A DNA stretch of 64,000 nucleotides from contig PUFA01000315.1 in NCBI GenBank assembly GCA_003508835.1, positions 434,001 to 498,000 of the forward strand, in the 5' to 3' direction. The notes under the pieces are model-generated. The model saw only the letters and a program-made list of their open reading frames with translations. It ran no database searches and was not told the origin of the DNA. This stretch comes from Eonycteris spelaea. Its lineage: Eukaryota > Chordata > Mammalia > Chiroptera > Pteropodidae. The position numbers and the translations under genes were made by a program. Below, piece after piece: positions 33,971-48,359 of the stretch. Positions within the stretch are counted from its first letter, which is position 1; each line of letters opens with the position of its first letter.

Positions 33971-36900
33971 CATTAGAAAGAAAAACAGGATCACAGTAAT
34001 TTCATGACAAAAGTGCCTCTGTTTAATGATTTGTAAAAGAAGCAAGAAGCATTTTCAGTGCAAACTGCTAATTATTTTGGTTTTCCATAATGAAAACCTG
34101 TGATGTTTAAATGTCTCTGTTCATTAGTTTACTCTGTGACACTGGTACATTTGTTTGCTTTATGTATTTTTTCACTTCTCTGCATCAAAATAAGAGTGAT
34201 TTTGCGATCGATGATTTAAAGTTTTTTTTGGGAAATTATGGCAATAATCTCTTGACTATGAGAATCTATGACTTTTAAATTGTGCTAGTTCAGGATCAGA
34301 AGGAATAGTCTAATCATCTTTTTGGTCTGTTGTTTCATTTATCATCATGTATCTTGGAAGATAGTTCTTTATTCTGCTTTGTCAGAAACATCCACAAATC
34401 AAATAATTATTGATATATACTTTGTGACTTATGCCTAGAAATAAATTTAAAGGTTACTAAAGAAATTAACCTTGGTAACAATTGTTTTTACCATGCCGAT
34501 GGCTCTTACGGAATGATTTAATTGTGCATGTCCGTGGCAGTCTTCTCAATGACACTGCTGTGCGACCCAGAAAAGAGACAAGGTTCTAAGGTAAAACACC
34601 AGAAATAGCATGTCCTGCCACACTCAAACAAGACAAGTTCAAGACTTTTGGAAGCCCATATTTGCTTAAGTTTGATCAGAATAGGGATTGTGAATTTATA
34701 ACCCCCCCTTTTTTTTAAGCCTCTCTGTCTGTTGTCTTCCTTTCCTTTGCTGACTGCTGACTTATTGCAGCTGCTTCTTTCCTCACAAGCCCTCTAGTAT
34801 GTGGTAGAGGTACACAGGAGAGTTTACAGCTGGGCTCACCCACCTTTCCTACCTTAGTTCCTGCTGCAGATTTAGATGTGATCGATTTCCTTTCTAGAGT
34901 TCAAAGCCTCTGTACCTGTCCAACAAGTTTTGTCTGCCCTCCTTGGCCTTCTTCTTACCCCATGCTCAAATGAAAATCAGATGTGATTCAGCAGATGGTG
35001 CACAGTGTTACAGAGGCCTGATCCAGATCTGCCTCCGAAGATAACCAGCCAGGTATTCCTGTGATCCCAGGTGTTTGACCTTTTACCTTAGTTTACTAAG
35101 CCACATTGAGTCTTTGGTGATTACTCTAGAATTTATGGACAAAGAAAAGACCTCCTGCTCATCAATTCCTTTAAAAATGGCAGTAAAATATTAGTAATCA
35201 GGGAGAAATAAATTTAGATAGTAAATGAGTGAATCTTAAAAACTGGCTAAGTAAAACAGAATGAAATGGTACCTATTTTGTGCTGTGCTTGGTGCTTTTT
35301 CATAAAAGTCTTGTTAAAGAAGCCCTTTACTTCTGTCTTTTCACTTTGCTCTCTGCTAGGCTGCTCACCTCTTGTTATTTGCTAGACTGCTTCCTACTTT
35401 ACACATTTTGGTACCATCTAAATTAGAGATGCCCCCAGGAAGACCTAAGATTTTTCTAGGTACAATGGCAAGTGATAAGGAAGAAAAGGGCATGACTACA
35501 AGTTGTGATTTAGCTATTGCATAGAAAAAACTTTAAGTAGAAATTATATTCCGTGCATGAGGCCATTTTAGGAAGACATTTATTTTCTCTTTTCATTACA
35601 TGTTCACATAGTCCCTATGGATGGCTAATGTGAGATCTTCCAAATCTGAAACATGTAAAATTGTATTCTAATAAGAGAAGAAAACTTCCTTTCATGGATT
35701 TCAAAACACAAAGGTGGCACTTCCAAGATATTTTATAAAAAACATTTCTCTCTAGTTGACACTAGTTCTCACTGACTCACCGTTGAACACAGTTTGTACT
35801 CTCTCCCAGATATGTATCTCTGTGTTGGTACACAGCCTATACAGTAAGAAACAGCCCCTGCAACTCTGGTGACATGGTCCTTAAGTTAATGATCTTAGAG
35901 GAAACTAGAGTGCCTTATTTGGTTTGAAGATTTAGAAGATATTTATTTCTTGGAAGGTCCACAGTAGCTGGCAGCCACAGCCTTCCAGGGGCAGTTTTGA
36001 TTGTTCTGGCATGGGATATTTCTTTCTTTCTTGGGCTGTTTAGCCTCACCTAAATTATTATATGAACCAAAAAAGAATACTATGGGGAAAGTGATTCCTC
36101 AAAGGAAAAACATACAGGGCAGACAAACATTGACTTCAGTAAATATGATAAAAATGTAGATAACTGTATGATGTTATTCAAAACTAACTGGAGTAGGAAA
36201 AGCTTAAACTTGACTTAGCAGGTAATCTGCCTAGGTTGTTTTCTGACCACTGTAATAAAAAGGCTCTTGGGGGCTTACAGTTTTATAGGACCCTAAAGGG
36301 GAACATTTCTTTTATATGATATGGAATATGTTAATAGAATTTCACTTATATTTACTGAGTAGTTTTTTTTTCTCTAAGGTAATGATCTTCAGTATGGAAA
36401 AGTAATAGATTAATGCTTTCAAATTTAGATACACAGAAATATTAAGTTTGTTTAATCCTTGTAAACTGGAAAAGCAGATTGATACAAAATGAGAAAATGT
36501 CTTCACAATTTCCAGTAGTGACTGAGCATGCCAGCCTTTGTCAGCATTGTAAAAGCAGCTAATTCATAGCTAGTCAATAGTTATTTGCATTTATAAATGT
36601 ATAAATGGGTGTATTAAAAAAGTTCTTCTAGATTGCAACCATCCTTGTAGAGCCAAGCAACTCTTGTGTGCATGAGTACTGCTCAGAGTCTCCTAATATG
36701 AAAAGGAAAGGAATATAAAAGAAATAGCTTTGTTACTCAGTTCTCTGGGAAGGACATGGTGAGACACCAATAATGATTAAGCTGCTCTAGGAGGGGCTTG
36801 GGGATAGGAGAAAAGCAGCTGAACTTTTTGACCCCTCAGCAGTGTCTCTATAACTCCCAGGAGTCATAAGCATACAATCTGAAAAGCACAGAATAAAAAT

Positions 36901-37320
36901 CAATGATGAGATTTAAATTACTTCATAGCATTGCTCATAACTAATTCTGTGAGATACTTATCTGTGTTTTTCATTTTGTGTATATAGGGACGATACTAAA
37001 AATATTTAACAACGATGTGATATAGGCACTGAACTAGCTCTGACCAGTCAGAGCAGACTCTCTGTAAACATCTGGACCACCTTTCAGCTATATTTCAGCT
37101 GGATATCAGCCCTATATGCCTAGATGAAAAGCTATGAAGAATTACTATTAATAAACTATACACTCTAAAACTACATACTCTAGGTCTGTTTTAGTCTATT
37201 TATATCAAAATGGTATTTGATAAAAAGTTTTAATGGGAATTTATAGTTTCCTACTATTGAAGACATATATACATAATTTGTCATTGAATATTCTACCTAA
37301 AGACTGTCTTTTGTGGGACC
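33971..37320. other. No gene recognised
   Basis: AT-rich, largely unique-looking DNA. A TTTGCGATCGATGATTTA phrase at about 34200-34217 and a CAGCAGATGGTGCAC phrase near 34990 are possible regulatory motifs only. Confidence 0.35.
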
Positions 37321-37329
37321 TTAATTAAC

Positions 37330-37720
37330 AAAGAGGATCAATTAACTGGTTTATTGATTAACATTGAGTTCACAGATATTTCTAGGTACCAATTGTGATC
37401 CAAGTGATGTGTTGGACTCTGAGTACACAACAAAAAATGTAAGATTGCTGCCCCCATGGACTTTATGGCTTCATTGGGGAGAAGGATGGCAGACAATTCC
37501 AAAGCAGAGTAATACGTTTTGGCTTGAGGAAGTTCAGGGAGCTTTGAAAGCAGTGGGGAGTGGCACATAATACACTCCTGGGATCAAGGAAGACTTCCTA
37601 GGGGAGATGATAATTAAATTGAGACTGAAGAATGCACCAAGAAGTGGGAAACACGGAGAGAAAAAGGCAATGAGAAGAAAATAGTTTTAGCATGTAGAAA
37701 GTTCCAGAAGTGAGATCAAA
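37330..37720 (-). repeat. L2 LINE fragment (antisense)
   Basis: In plus-strand reading it follows the antisense L2 tail: GGACTCTGAGTACACAACAAAAAATG, GCCCCCATGGACTTTATGG, GGGAGAAGGATGGCAGACAATTCC, GAAGACTTCCTAGGGGAGATGATAATTAAATTGAGACTGAAG. Opposed open frames of 68 and 76 codons lie within it and are not genes. Confidence 0.65.
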
Positions 37721-37959
37721 AAACCATCAATAACTTAAAAGTGACTTAATATTTGGGAGCCTATCTAGTGACTCCTAATATGAAAAATGGGCAAGTTATC
37801 ATACTGAAACCTTCTTCCACTTAACACCCCCACCCTCTAATATTTGTTAATTTTTTTTCCACTCTCAAGGTGTGTAACTTTATAGTCTATTCTGTAAACA
37901 GAATTCCATCAGTTTGTTCTAGGTTCTTATATATGTGTAATATTCAGTAGCAGATAGGG

Positions 37960-38250
37960 TAAAATGAAATGTTTCAACTCATCTGCTGGTTTATGCCTCT
38001 CTGCTTTTGCTCATGCTATCTCTTTGATGTGGATTGCCCCTTCTCTTCTCATTTGCCTGGAATATCTACACATCTTTCAGGATTTGGGTCAGATGTTCCA
38101 TCTCTTACCAAAAATTCATGGCTCCCTCCTCTAGGTAGAGCTAACTACTGTATCCAGGATACCATTTCCTCATATTGTTTGTAACTCCTTATGCCTCATT
38201 ATTTTGCCTCATTAACCTGTATGTTGTTTGAGGGTGGGAGCATTATCATT
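37960..38250 (+). repeat. L2 LINE 3' region
   Basis: TTTGCTCATGCTATCTCTTTGATGTGGATTGCCC, CATCTTTCAGGATTTGGGTCAGATGTTCC and ATGTTGTTTGAGGGTGGGAGCA match successive blocks of the L2 3' end. Confidence 0.75.
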
Positions 38251-38342
38251 CTTTTTTTTTTTTTTTCATTCCATTATTGGCTCCTTAAATAGTTTTTACC
38301 ACAACATGAATTTTAGGAGTTTGTAGCACCTCTCACCTCTCC

Positions 38343-38370
38343 TTTTTATTTATTTATTTATTTATTTTTA
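38343..38370. repeat. (TTTA)n microsatellite
   Basis: About six TTTA units between T runs. Confidence 0.9.
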
Positions 38371-40509
38371 AATTTTGGTGTGTAGACATAAGCTGACTGC
38401 ACAAATGTGAACAGTATTGCTTTTATTATTCACTTCCAATATCCTAAACAAACTGGATTGGGGAACAAGTCTTGGGCTGAGAATTTTATGAGAGACTTCC
38501 TACTCTATATGCACCGAATTGAAAATAAGTTTTGTAATATGGGTCTGACCTCACTTTATCACTCAGTCACAGGCAAATAGGCAGTAAACCACAGGGTTGG
38601 ACACTGGCAGTGGGAGAAAGCCATAATACATTATAGGAGGTGAGGGGCCCACTTCTTGCCTTGAGGCGTTGTAGCCCTACCCCCAGTAAAACATGAGTGT
38701 CAAGAATGTCAGTGAATGTCAGTGAAAGTCAGGCCCTGATCAATGTTTGTCATCCCTTTTTCACGTGCTAAAATGATTATTTGCAAATAAATTTTCTCAG
38801 CGTATGTAACTGTTAATACTCTATAACTTTGAAAATCTGTAAGTTCCATTCAAGCAAAAGCTGAGGTTGACAATCATATGAAATGTTGTACACTATTGGA
38901 TGGGCAGTTCGATTTCCTGATTTTAAAAAGCGCCTTTGAATCCTGAGAATCTATGTTCATTTGCTCTTTGACTTCATGCCCCCTGAAATTATTCAACATC
39001 TTTGGGATTTGGTGAATTTGAACTGGGGAATATTTGAGTTCATGGAAAAGGACTGATCCTAGGAGGAAATACTGTTGCTCTTAAGTTTGTTTTATTTCAC
39101 TCAGTATTTAGCCTGGCTGCAGGACGTTGGTACATTGATGGAAATGTAACCAAACACTATAGATGTCAATGTCTGTGCCTGATCATCAGAGAAGTTTTTG
39201 CTAATGAGATGTCGTGAGTACTTTGGTGCATTGTCCATGGTCTAGTGACTACCAAGCTACATGATTGAAGCTTTAGTTAATTTTTTAATTAGGTATGATT
39301 TCTATAAACTATACTGTCAGATAATACCTAGCATTATTTTGGAGAGTAATATAAAATACAAAAATAAACTTGATCTTTTACCTAAAAAGTAGAGAAGTAT
39401 ATTAATTCTTAAAATACAGCATGTTAAATGAAGATTGGGGATTAATGGTCTTGTTGATTGGTATGTACTTAACAAATAATATCAGATGTGGTAAGACGTG
39501 AATTCCATAAAAAAAGAGTGTGAGTCTCTTGCCTTGAAGCTGTATAGTAAGCACATATTTCTTCATTCTTATATCTTCATTTGTTTATTTATTGGTAACT
39601 CTTCTATTTAAGATAGATTAACAAGTACTGAGGGAAATTATGGTGGGTGGTGGTGGGGGGCAAGCTAAAGTGCCCAATACAACCTTTGTTGTTTGCTGTT
39701 GTCTTTTATTGAGAAGAATTATTTTCAGTCTTTGTTTCAAATTTCATTTTATTTATTATAGCAACAGTTGATATTTTTCTAATACCACTTATTCAGTTTT
39801 TCATAGAATTAGAGTTTTTAGATTTTTTGTACATAGTACTGTAAGTAGATTGATTCAGAGCATGTAAAAATGCTAAAGACATAGCATACATTATTTTATT
39901 TCCTGTAAAATAACAGTATTTTATAGGAATATATAAAGTGTTACATATCCTTTAACATTAAGTTAACAAATATTTTGTTTCATAGGAGTTTTGGTCAGGA
40001 AATAGAAATTTAGGAATTTTGAGGCAATAGAATTAAACAGAGATTGACACATTCATTGTTAGAGACTTAGATAGCCTTGTAAAGTTTCAGGCTCTTGCTT
40101 CTTATTTTTTTTTTTTAGAAGAATATATGTGTCTTTAATAAAGTTGACATAGCAATACTGTGTATTGTTAATGTGCACATATGTGTTAGCACATAACAAG
40201 AAAAATAGGAAGAGAGCATATGAAGATCAAATAGTTACTTCGATAGGATGAGGAAAGATGAGTAGGGAGAACAAGAAAAAATATCTTGCTTTTTATTTTA
40301 TGAAAAATGTTCATGCAAGAAATATTTTTTAGAAAAATGAAAAACTCTTTATCTCATTGTCTTTTATTGTATATTGTCCCCTTTGGCCTTATCTAATTTT
40401 TTTTTCTGAATGACTCTATTGAAATTGATCCAGCAAACTTACTAGGTAAGAACTTTCCACAGATTGATGATAAAGAAAAGTTCTTTAGTGCACTCATCTG
40501 TGTTCTTTT
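38371..40509. other. No gene; small G-rich run
   Basis: Mostly AT-rich DNA. At 39641-39660 the sequence TGGTGGGTGGTGGTGGGGGG could form a G-quadruplex with two-tetrad geometry. At about 38695-38735 a short AATGTCAGTG phrase repeats two or three times. Confidence 0.4.
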
Positions 40510-40870
40510 ATTTGTTTTATTAAGAAACTATGAAATATAACAATCATATGAACAAGTGCAAAAAACATCAAAGTGTAGTATAACAAATTGTTAAAAAGCA
40601 AACATCTTTGTAACATGAGAATCAGAATATCAAAAGTTTTCAAAAGCTGCTCCTCTTAGAGGATACAACTGTACTAACTTTCGTGATCAAAATGCCCTTT
40701 TTTCCCTTATTGTTTAACCACCTATATATGAATTCTTAGACAATACAGTTTTTGAAATTTATGTAAATGGAACTACACTATAATATTTTCGTACTTTGTT
40801 CTTTTGTTCAATATCATATTTAAGATTCATTGATGTTTTACTTCATTTTGAGTAATTTTAATTGTCTTGC
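40510..40870 (-). repeat. Old L1 3' UTR fragment (antisense)
   Basis: Plus-strand reading matches old L1M-type antisense tails: CAGTTTTTGAAATTTATGTAAATGGAACTACACTATAATATTTTCGTACTTTGTTCTTTTGTTCAATATCATATTTAAGATTCATTGATG. Strongly decayed, no ORF. Confidence 0.65.
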
Positions 40871-41739
40871 ATGTGAAATAATTGTCAGGAATGCTTGAGA
40901 TTTACTCTTACGTATCATTTGCAGATATTTGTCTCATCTCTTTTCTTCCCAAGCTTTGTTCCTCTATTTGATTGTTTTAATGCATAATTTCAGATAGATT
41001 CTCATTTACCTGCCATGATCCTGTTTCATTTGTAGATGATTTTTGATTGCTGTTTTTTTCCCCTTAGCTCTTGGATTATCATATAGATGTAGAGTACAAA
41101 GATTCTGAGCAGAAGGGAAAGAAATAGATGTTGCCCTTTAGAATGATTGAATAAACTACTAGAAAATCTTGTGGTATGAAGTATAGCATGAAAGAGCTGA
41201 CTGATAACAAGATTTCAGGGAATAGGGTGTCTGTTTATGTTTCAAGAGGAGAATCAACAAAAGAAGAAAAATAGTTGGCATCTTCATGTTTAGTAACCTT
41301 TTGGCTTTGTTGCTTGAAAAATTCAGCATTCTGACAAAACAGTTGCAAATTTATGACAGTGCTAGAGAAGTTAGTAATTTTGATGGAAAGATTTTCTATC
41401 TAGAATCCTTTCAGGTAAGAAATGTGATTATATGTAGAGATTAAATATATATGTTACAGAAAAAGAGAAAAGTTAAGAGCAGGCTATTATTTTTTCTTTT
41501 TAATTAGGACAATGCTATTGTTGACAGCAACTTGATTCCACAAATACACAACTATTTCACCATCATGTTTAAAGATGCTTCCTGTGGAGTCCAGCACAAA
41601 AATTTGGCCAACATTTTGTTTAATGAAGTCAGTGATAAATAGCAACATGGAAATTTAGTGGACTGATTAATGCCAAAATAAACACGAGATTCCATTAAAA
41701 TAAAGTTACTGTTAATTAAATTCCAACGTCTTCTATTCA

Positions 41740-42540
41740 TTCTGTTTTTATAAGTGGAACTATTATCCACCCAGCCCCTCAAGTCAGAAATAAGAAGTCA
41801 TCCTAGATTCATTCACTTTCTCTTGATTACATGCCACTACTATCAAAATCTGTTGTTTCTTTTTCTTAAACATTTCTTCATTAGCATACCTCCTCTTTTT
41901 TCCCCAATTGCCACTACTCAGTTCAGGGAACAATTTCTCATCTAGTTGATTGGAATTTTTTTTTTTTTTGCCTCTTTTTATAAGATCCTTTATCTCAGAC
42001 ATTTCCAGAGGGAAAATGTTGAAACTTGTCATTTCTTTGTTTAAAGTCAACGTCTCCAGTTTAAATTCTCTCTTTATATTCAGAATAAAGATAATTATGT
42101 TCTCCTCAGCTGTATTAACAAGACTCATCCCTTGTCAGTACTCCCTCCCCTGCCCAACACACCTAAATTTCAGCCATAACAAAGGACATGCACCGTGGTC
42201 TTTCTTGCCTTTGTACTATCTGCATTCTCTTTAATTTGAAAAACCTTATCCTTTTCTTTCACTTGGCTAATCCTTACTTATTATTTCAAATTGAAGTAAA
42301 GTGACTTTAGGTTACCTTCTGTTAAACACTCAGATTATTTTGGGAGCGCCCCCTTTGCATTCCACATCCCTTATACTTACATGCATTACAGAACTTTCTA
42401 TAATGTCATTGTAATTGTGTCTTCCTCATGTCTGCCTCTGCCAGTTGTCTGTGAACTTCTTGAGGTCAGCCTGTATGCCCGGTGTTAGGCTTCTATATGG
42501 GATGCAATATATGCATGCAGGAGTCTGGTAAATGCATGGA
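41740..42540 (+). repeat. L2 LINE 3' region, long
   Basis: Contains CAGAAATAAGAAGTCATCCTAGATTCATTCACTTTCTC (the L2 'gaaacctgggagtcatccttgac' block), TTGTGTCTTCCTCATGTCTGCCTC and GTGAACTTCTTGAGGTCAGCCTGTATGCCC followed by the terminal GGAGTCTGGTAAATGCATGG-type tail. The middle is badly eroded. Opposed open frames of about 90-114 codons near 41.8-42.2 kb are chance. Confidence 0.6.
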
Positions 42541-44204
42541 AACAGAACCATTCCCAAGCATGAGGAACAGACTTTCCAACCAGAGAGCTGTGTGCCTTTG
42601 AGTCCCTTCAGCGATAAGCCTTACCTCTTATTATCCCAATTCACAAAAATTTACTGTTTTATTTTTTCTTTTTCTAACCATAGGCTTTCCCTTTCTGGTT
42701 CTACTTAATTTACCTAAGTGGGTTCCCTGCTCTGGCCGTTGTAATTGAAATTGTTGTTGAAATTCTGAAAGCAGTTAGAAATGAACCATGTCTTATAACA
42801 TGCTCAAGCATTGTAATGTGTTCACACGTGATAAGTTATCTTTACTACAAAAAATATTTTAACATCATACAAATTACTATTACTTGTATTGTGATTTTGT
42901 TATCTCTTAAATCAATATCTAGAGCCATATAACATTTTAAGATCTTTTCATATTTTTCACTGCTGGGATATTATAAAGAAAGGAACTTGTGCTTTAATTT
43001 ACAAGGGCCAAAAAACAATCTCTAGATATTGGTATTGGGATTTTTAACATAGAGACTTTCCTTTTCCTAGTCATATAAATATTTTCCTTCTGTTTTCTTT
43101 ATATTTTCCTGGAATGTCACTTTTGTTGCATGCTCACTGTTGTTTCGATTTAGAAAAAAATTTCTCTGAAAACTAAGAAAAAAAGAAAAGTTTATTATAA
43201 GCCAAATTTAGATTTGTTGAATTTTTCTTAATCAGCTTTTCTTCTAAAATTATTAGTATCGACCAAAAATTCATACAAAATACTATAGAGAGTTCAAATT
43301 AAAATTATGTTTATAGTCTATTAAATACCATGATCTGTTCTTTGATAATCTTCTGTTATTTTGCTTAACTCTTCTAATATGTTTTGCATCTTGCCTAAAT
43401 TAAATAGTTTTAATACATTAGATGACACTACCATCAGGGTTGCAGGTTTACATGTATTTCAGCAAGATATTTCCTCTTTGGTCATATCAAGAAAATATAT
43501 ATAATCTCTGAAATACTTGCAAGAATCTTGTCACTACAAGCACAATTGTGGCCATGTCTTCTTGGAACAAATTCAGATGTGCTGTACATGGCCAATGCAG
43601 TGCTCCTGGATTTTTGGCTCAAATTCTGGCTTATGTGCCTCTTTTTTTTAAACCAACTTGTTAGCACTGCTAGCCTAGGCTTTCCTAGCCAATATTTGGA
43701 ATCAATAACTAAAATGGAAGGCCATTTATTTATTTTTTTTAATGAAAGTTGCAATTTACACTTTCTACAACAGGTATAAACCTAATGAAAACCTTAGAAA
43801 TTTTAACTTCTCTGGTAGGGCTGTGGTAGTAGACTACCCTGGATGTAGGCTATAAGAGCATGTATTGTCCTTAGAGAATTTAAGAGTAACAAAATGACTA
43901 AACGTTGGTGTATTTTTAACGGTTACCATGCACCATCAATTTTGAAGTCATCGATAAAATTCTTCTCTCTGAAAAGAATGTCTTTTGTTAATCTAAGTCC
44001 TAAATAATTGCTGCTGTTACTATTGAGCTTTAAGAATATGTATGCAAATTAACATGTTTTGTTACTTACCCTTAGTAAATATATTCTACATGAAAGTTAA
44101 TTTATAGAATTTTCAGTTATAGTGTTGATCCCTGACATACATGTTGACTAGGCTATGTGCTTTGAGAATAAGTTATTAATGGTTTGGAATTTAAGTTGCT
44201 TCAG

Positions 44205-44206
<2 letters not shown>
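42541..44206. other. No gene recognised
   Basis: AT-rich DNA. Two opposed open frames of 83 and 90 codons at 43482-43779 have no recognisable protein. Confidence 0.4.

Positions 44207-44240
<34 letters not shown>
44207..44240. repeat. (TG)n microsatellite
   Basis: Seventeen perfect TG units. Confidence 0.97.
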
Positions 44241-44244
<4 letters not shown>

Positions 44245-44984
44245 ACACCTCTCCCTTACCCTTTCTTCTATTCTTTCTACTTTCTTATTAAAATTTACTC
44301 TTAAAAATAATTCTGAAACTCATTAAAATTAAGGATAAAATGATTATTAACATTTTACAATGCCTAGGGATATTTAATCAAGTTACACCAAACGAATGAA
44401 TATGCTTTTTAGAATCAGATGTCATTTAGCTGGCTGAATAGGGTAGATATTTATAAGAAAAAGCAGACCCTTTTTTTTTTTTGTAGTTTTTTAAAAAAAA
44501 TTTACTTTTGAAAATAAAGACATACTTCATGTATACAATTTTTTCTATTATATATGCATATTGTAATTAAAAAAAGATCATATTAAATATATTAAAATAA
44601 TTTGTTTTTTAAAGGGACTCCACATTGGATTTTTAATAAATCAATAATTTAATTTTCTAGTTAGAGAAGTTTTTTTTTGAAATAGCAGTATAAGATTTTT
44701 TAATGTACGGTACTTTATATATTTTCTATTTCACAAACATTACATGTACTTTATTAGAGTGGTCAAGGTGGTCTGTCTTTCAAATTGCTTGTGTCATAAG
44801 CTTTTCTGATTATTCTTTGATTTTTCTAATGTGTTTCTGCCACTCTTTAGAAATGGGTATCTTGATATCTATTATGTTGAACTTCAAAGATATTAAGAAA
44901 AAGATAAAGCAGTGGTTAATGTACTAAAGCATAATAATAAAAACAGCAGATTATTGAAAACATTTCAACATCTTACATTTGTTT

Positions 44985-45120
44985 AACAGTTTATAGTTTT
45001 GAAGGAAATTTACAAATATGTCTTTCAATTTTCATAAAACCTGTGATGTGGGAAAGGAAAACGCTTTTCTCCCATTTTCTAGGAAAAGGTAACAGGCCCA
45101 GAAAACCAAGTTTTTGTTAA
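44985..45120 (-). repeat. MIR-like SINE (antisense)
   Basis: GGAAATTTACAAATATGTCTTTCAATTTTCATAAAACC, then TTCTCCCATTTTCTAGGAAAAGGTAACAGGCCCAG, the antisense 'cattttacagatgaggaaactgaggcccag' block of MIR elements. Confidence 0.55.
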
Positions 45121-45510
45121 AGTTAACACAGTACATTGTAAATTTAGAACTATAATTTAAGTTTTAGTTTTAGAAAACTGACCTTTTTATTGAATATGAA
45201 TCAAAAGACTTGGTCTCCAAATTCTTAAATCTGTGCAGGACGCTTCCTGAAACAACCTCAAACTATAATGTATTATTTCATACTATCTCCTCTGTATTTG
45301 CTTTTAAGACATTTTATGATTATGTGATTTTCTCAAGTTTTTGTATGTACTCTGTGGAAATCATTTTACATTTTATTTTTAAAGGACATTCTGGTTTGAG
45401 CTTTAGTACTACTGGAATAAGCACTATCTAGGGAATCTTGGGTCCCCAAAGCCTAAGATAATAAAAATCTATTCTGGGATTCCCAGAGAAAGTACCCTAA
45501 TGACTAAAGG

Positions 45511-46215
<705 letters not shown>

Positions 46216-46539
46216 ATTAAAAGACAGGCATGTATAGAATGTTATGAGAAACATCTAAAGTTCCATAAGAATGACATTTATGTAAAATATTTCACAGAAA
46301 AATCAATCACTTTCTATAGTGAGCTTTTCAAATTGTAGTCATTTCCTTAAACCCTAAGATATGGTTTGTGGAGGGAAAGTACAAAAGGCAGTGGATCCTC
46401 TGTATTAGATTCTTCCTCTTTATTGCTCATAGGTTCCAATGTCACAGGGTGTCCTTAAAATGGAATTGGGGGTCTGTTTATTTTACAATTTCCAAAGAAA
46501 GAAATGAAGAACTTTAAGAATTTTTTTGCTGAGGGTTGA

Positions 46540-46810
46540 CGAATTATTTATATATATCACTTTTAAAAAGCAGATACTTCTGAAGAGTTTAGCTAATATA
46601 AATGATTTTATTAGACATGACACATGACAACTAAACTGGATTTCATTCTTCATCTTAATTTAATCTCATGTGCAAGTTTATGATGGCCTTTAGTGTGATT
46701 AAAGATCTAAATTAAACTTAAGTGTTTATTATTTAATGAGGCCATTTTAACAGCTAATATAGAGCTCTTTATTGATCTCAGGGTCATACAATTTAATTTT
46801 TTCTTCCTAA
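46540..46810. other. Candidate conserved noncoding block
   Basis: No repeat signature, evenly complex AT-rich sequence with several homeobox-type ATTA/TAAT cores (for example TTTAATGAGGCCATTTTAACAG and GATTAAAGATCTAAATTAAAC). Flagged only from its texture; no alignment was possible. Confidence 0.25.
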
Positions 46811-47024
46811 GTGAATTTTTTCTTTTAAAAATGAGAAGTGATTGGACTCTATAGGATGTATAAGTAAATGCACTTCTCTGCGTGTTATGTAACTCTGGTC
46901 TGGTTTAATGGCAAAGAGAGAAGGAAAAAAGCATCAAGTTTGAATCAGTTAAAAATCCAAGTTTAACTTATAGAAAGAGGCATCATTAGACTTAAGACAT
47001 ATCTGATTGATCCTTGAAGTCGAA

Positions 47025-47190
47025 TAGAACACTTAACCTCTGACTCTCAGTTTCTACATGTGTGGGATGGTGATCAACCAGCTCCCTGGACTACCAGTCC
47101 TTGATAAATAAGATAATACATATAATTGTCTTTGAAACTATAAGATACTGTATGTACATTCTCTATTGTTATTATTAGTTTAAATAGTTT
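47025..47190 (+). repeat. MIR SINE
   Basis: CACTTAACCTCTGACTCTCAGTTTCTACATGTGTGGGATGG matches the MIR 'cttaacctctctgtgcctcagtttcctcatctgtaaaatgg' core, with a decayed 3' part into ATTATTAG. Confidence 0.75.
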
Positions 47191-47210
47191 AAATATTATT
47201 AGTTTAAATA
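47171..47210 (+). repeat. 24-bp-spaced direct repeat at MIR end
   Basis: ATTATTAGTTTAAATA occurs at 47171-47186 and 47195-47210, exactly 24 bases apart, inside or beside the MIR 3' tail. Confidence 0.9.
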
Positions 47211-47699
47211 ACCAAAATGAACAATATGCTTGCTCTGGATCTGCTTTTAAGAACAGATGACTCACTTATAATGACTGAATTCACTAGAATACAGTGAGTT
47301 AGAGTTTTACAAAGTCTGCCTTCTGAAAAAACTAAAACTTTCTCATTTGATTCTAACTATTCTAACATGTCTTTGAAATAAGTCACTGTTGATGAGAAAT
47401 TTAATATGTAACAGTTTTAAATGTGACATCAAGATATATTAGCATATATTTCAGTCAGTATATACGCAGCATTTAAAAAGACTCATGCCTCTCATTTTTG
47501 TGTCTGATTTTATTTGGTGTCTTTGTTTCTATTCATTTTGTTATTTCTGACTTGTTTAACTGGGGTGATGAGAAATCTCTAATCTCTTCAATGAATTATT
47601 TTCCCATGAAATCCTGCTTCTACACAGGTGCTAGTCACTAAAATCAGAAAAAAAAAATACATGCATTTATCAGTTAATTTTGAGTACAGATGTACCCTT

Positions 47700-47860
47700 T
47701 GTAACTGGTTTTGTTATATAGTACCTCTGTGTCTTAGTTTCTTCATCTTAAAAAATGAGTATAGTAATAAGATGTACAGCATTGGATTGTCGAGAGGATT
47801 AAAAAAACACTTTTAGAACATAAACTGAGAAAGAGTAACCATTCAATAACTTTATTTTAT
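47700..47860 (+). repeat. MIR SINE
   Basis: CCTCTGTGTCTTAGTTTCTTCATCTTAAAAAATGAGTATAGTAATAAGATG followed by GATTGTCGAGAGGATTAAA is a clear MIR core and 3' half. Confidence 0.8.
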
Positions 47861-48359
47861 TTTTATTTCCAAATCTACAGTAAAGTTTCAGAACTTTATA
47901 AGTTGCTTTGTGATTTGTATAATTTTGAATGCATAACAAAAGAATATGTTAATCTTTAGATGACACTAATATAAAATTCCCACTTCAGTGTGCACGCACG
48001 TAGGTTAAAGTGGTCTTTAATGAATTATGGATTATGGTTAGTCAAGCAAATAAATAACTATGATTTTTGCATATTTATTCAGTTGGGAAAAAGCAGATTT
48101 CTTAGTTTATTCTTATTTGTCCCAACTACCTCTCTGATGGATATATCTCAGTCTGTCAACAAGAATAGTATTTGCTCATCAATATTGTATATTCAGTCCA
48201 CTTCTAGTGTTCAGACAAGGCAAGGGTGAGGCTGTTTGCAGGCATGTGCATAATTCAAAAAATAAAACACTGTCTCTGAGCTACAAGTAATGTACAAGTT
48301 ATCTGGAGAGACATTACTTATTTCTAAATTGCATCCTGTAATGCCTTGATAATTTAGAG

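Noticed and set aside
38690..38735. Short AATGTCAGTG tandem phrase as a minisatellite
   Set aside because: Only two to three copies of about ten bases; within chance for local duplication.
41754..42234. Opposed open frames of 63-114 codons
   Set aside because: They overlap an L2 3' region and a T/A-rich low-complexity stretch.
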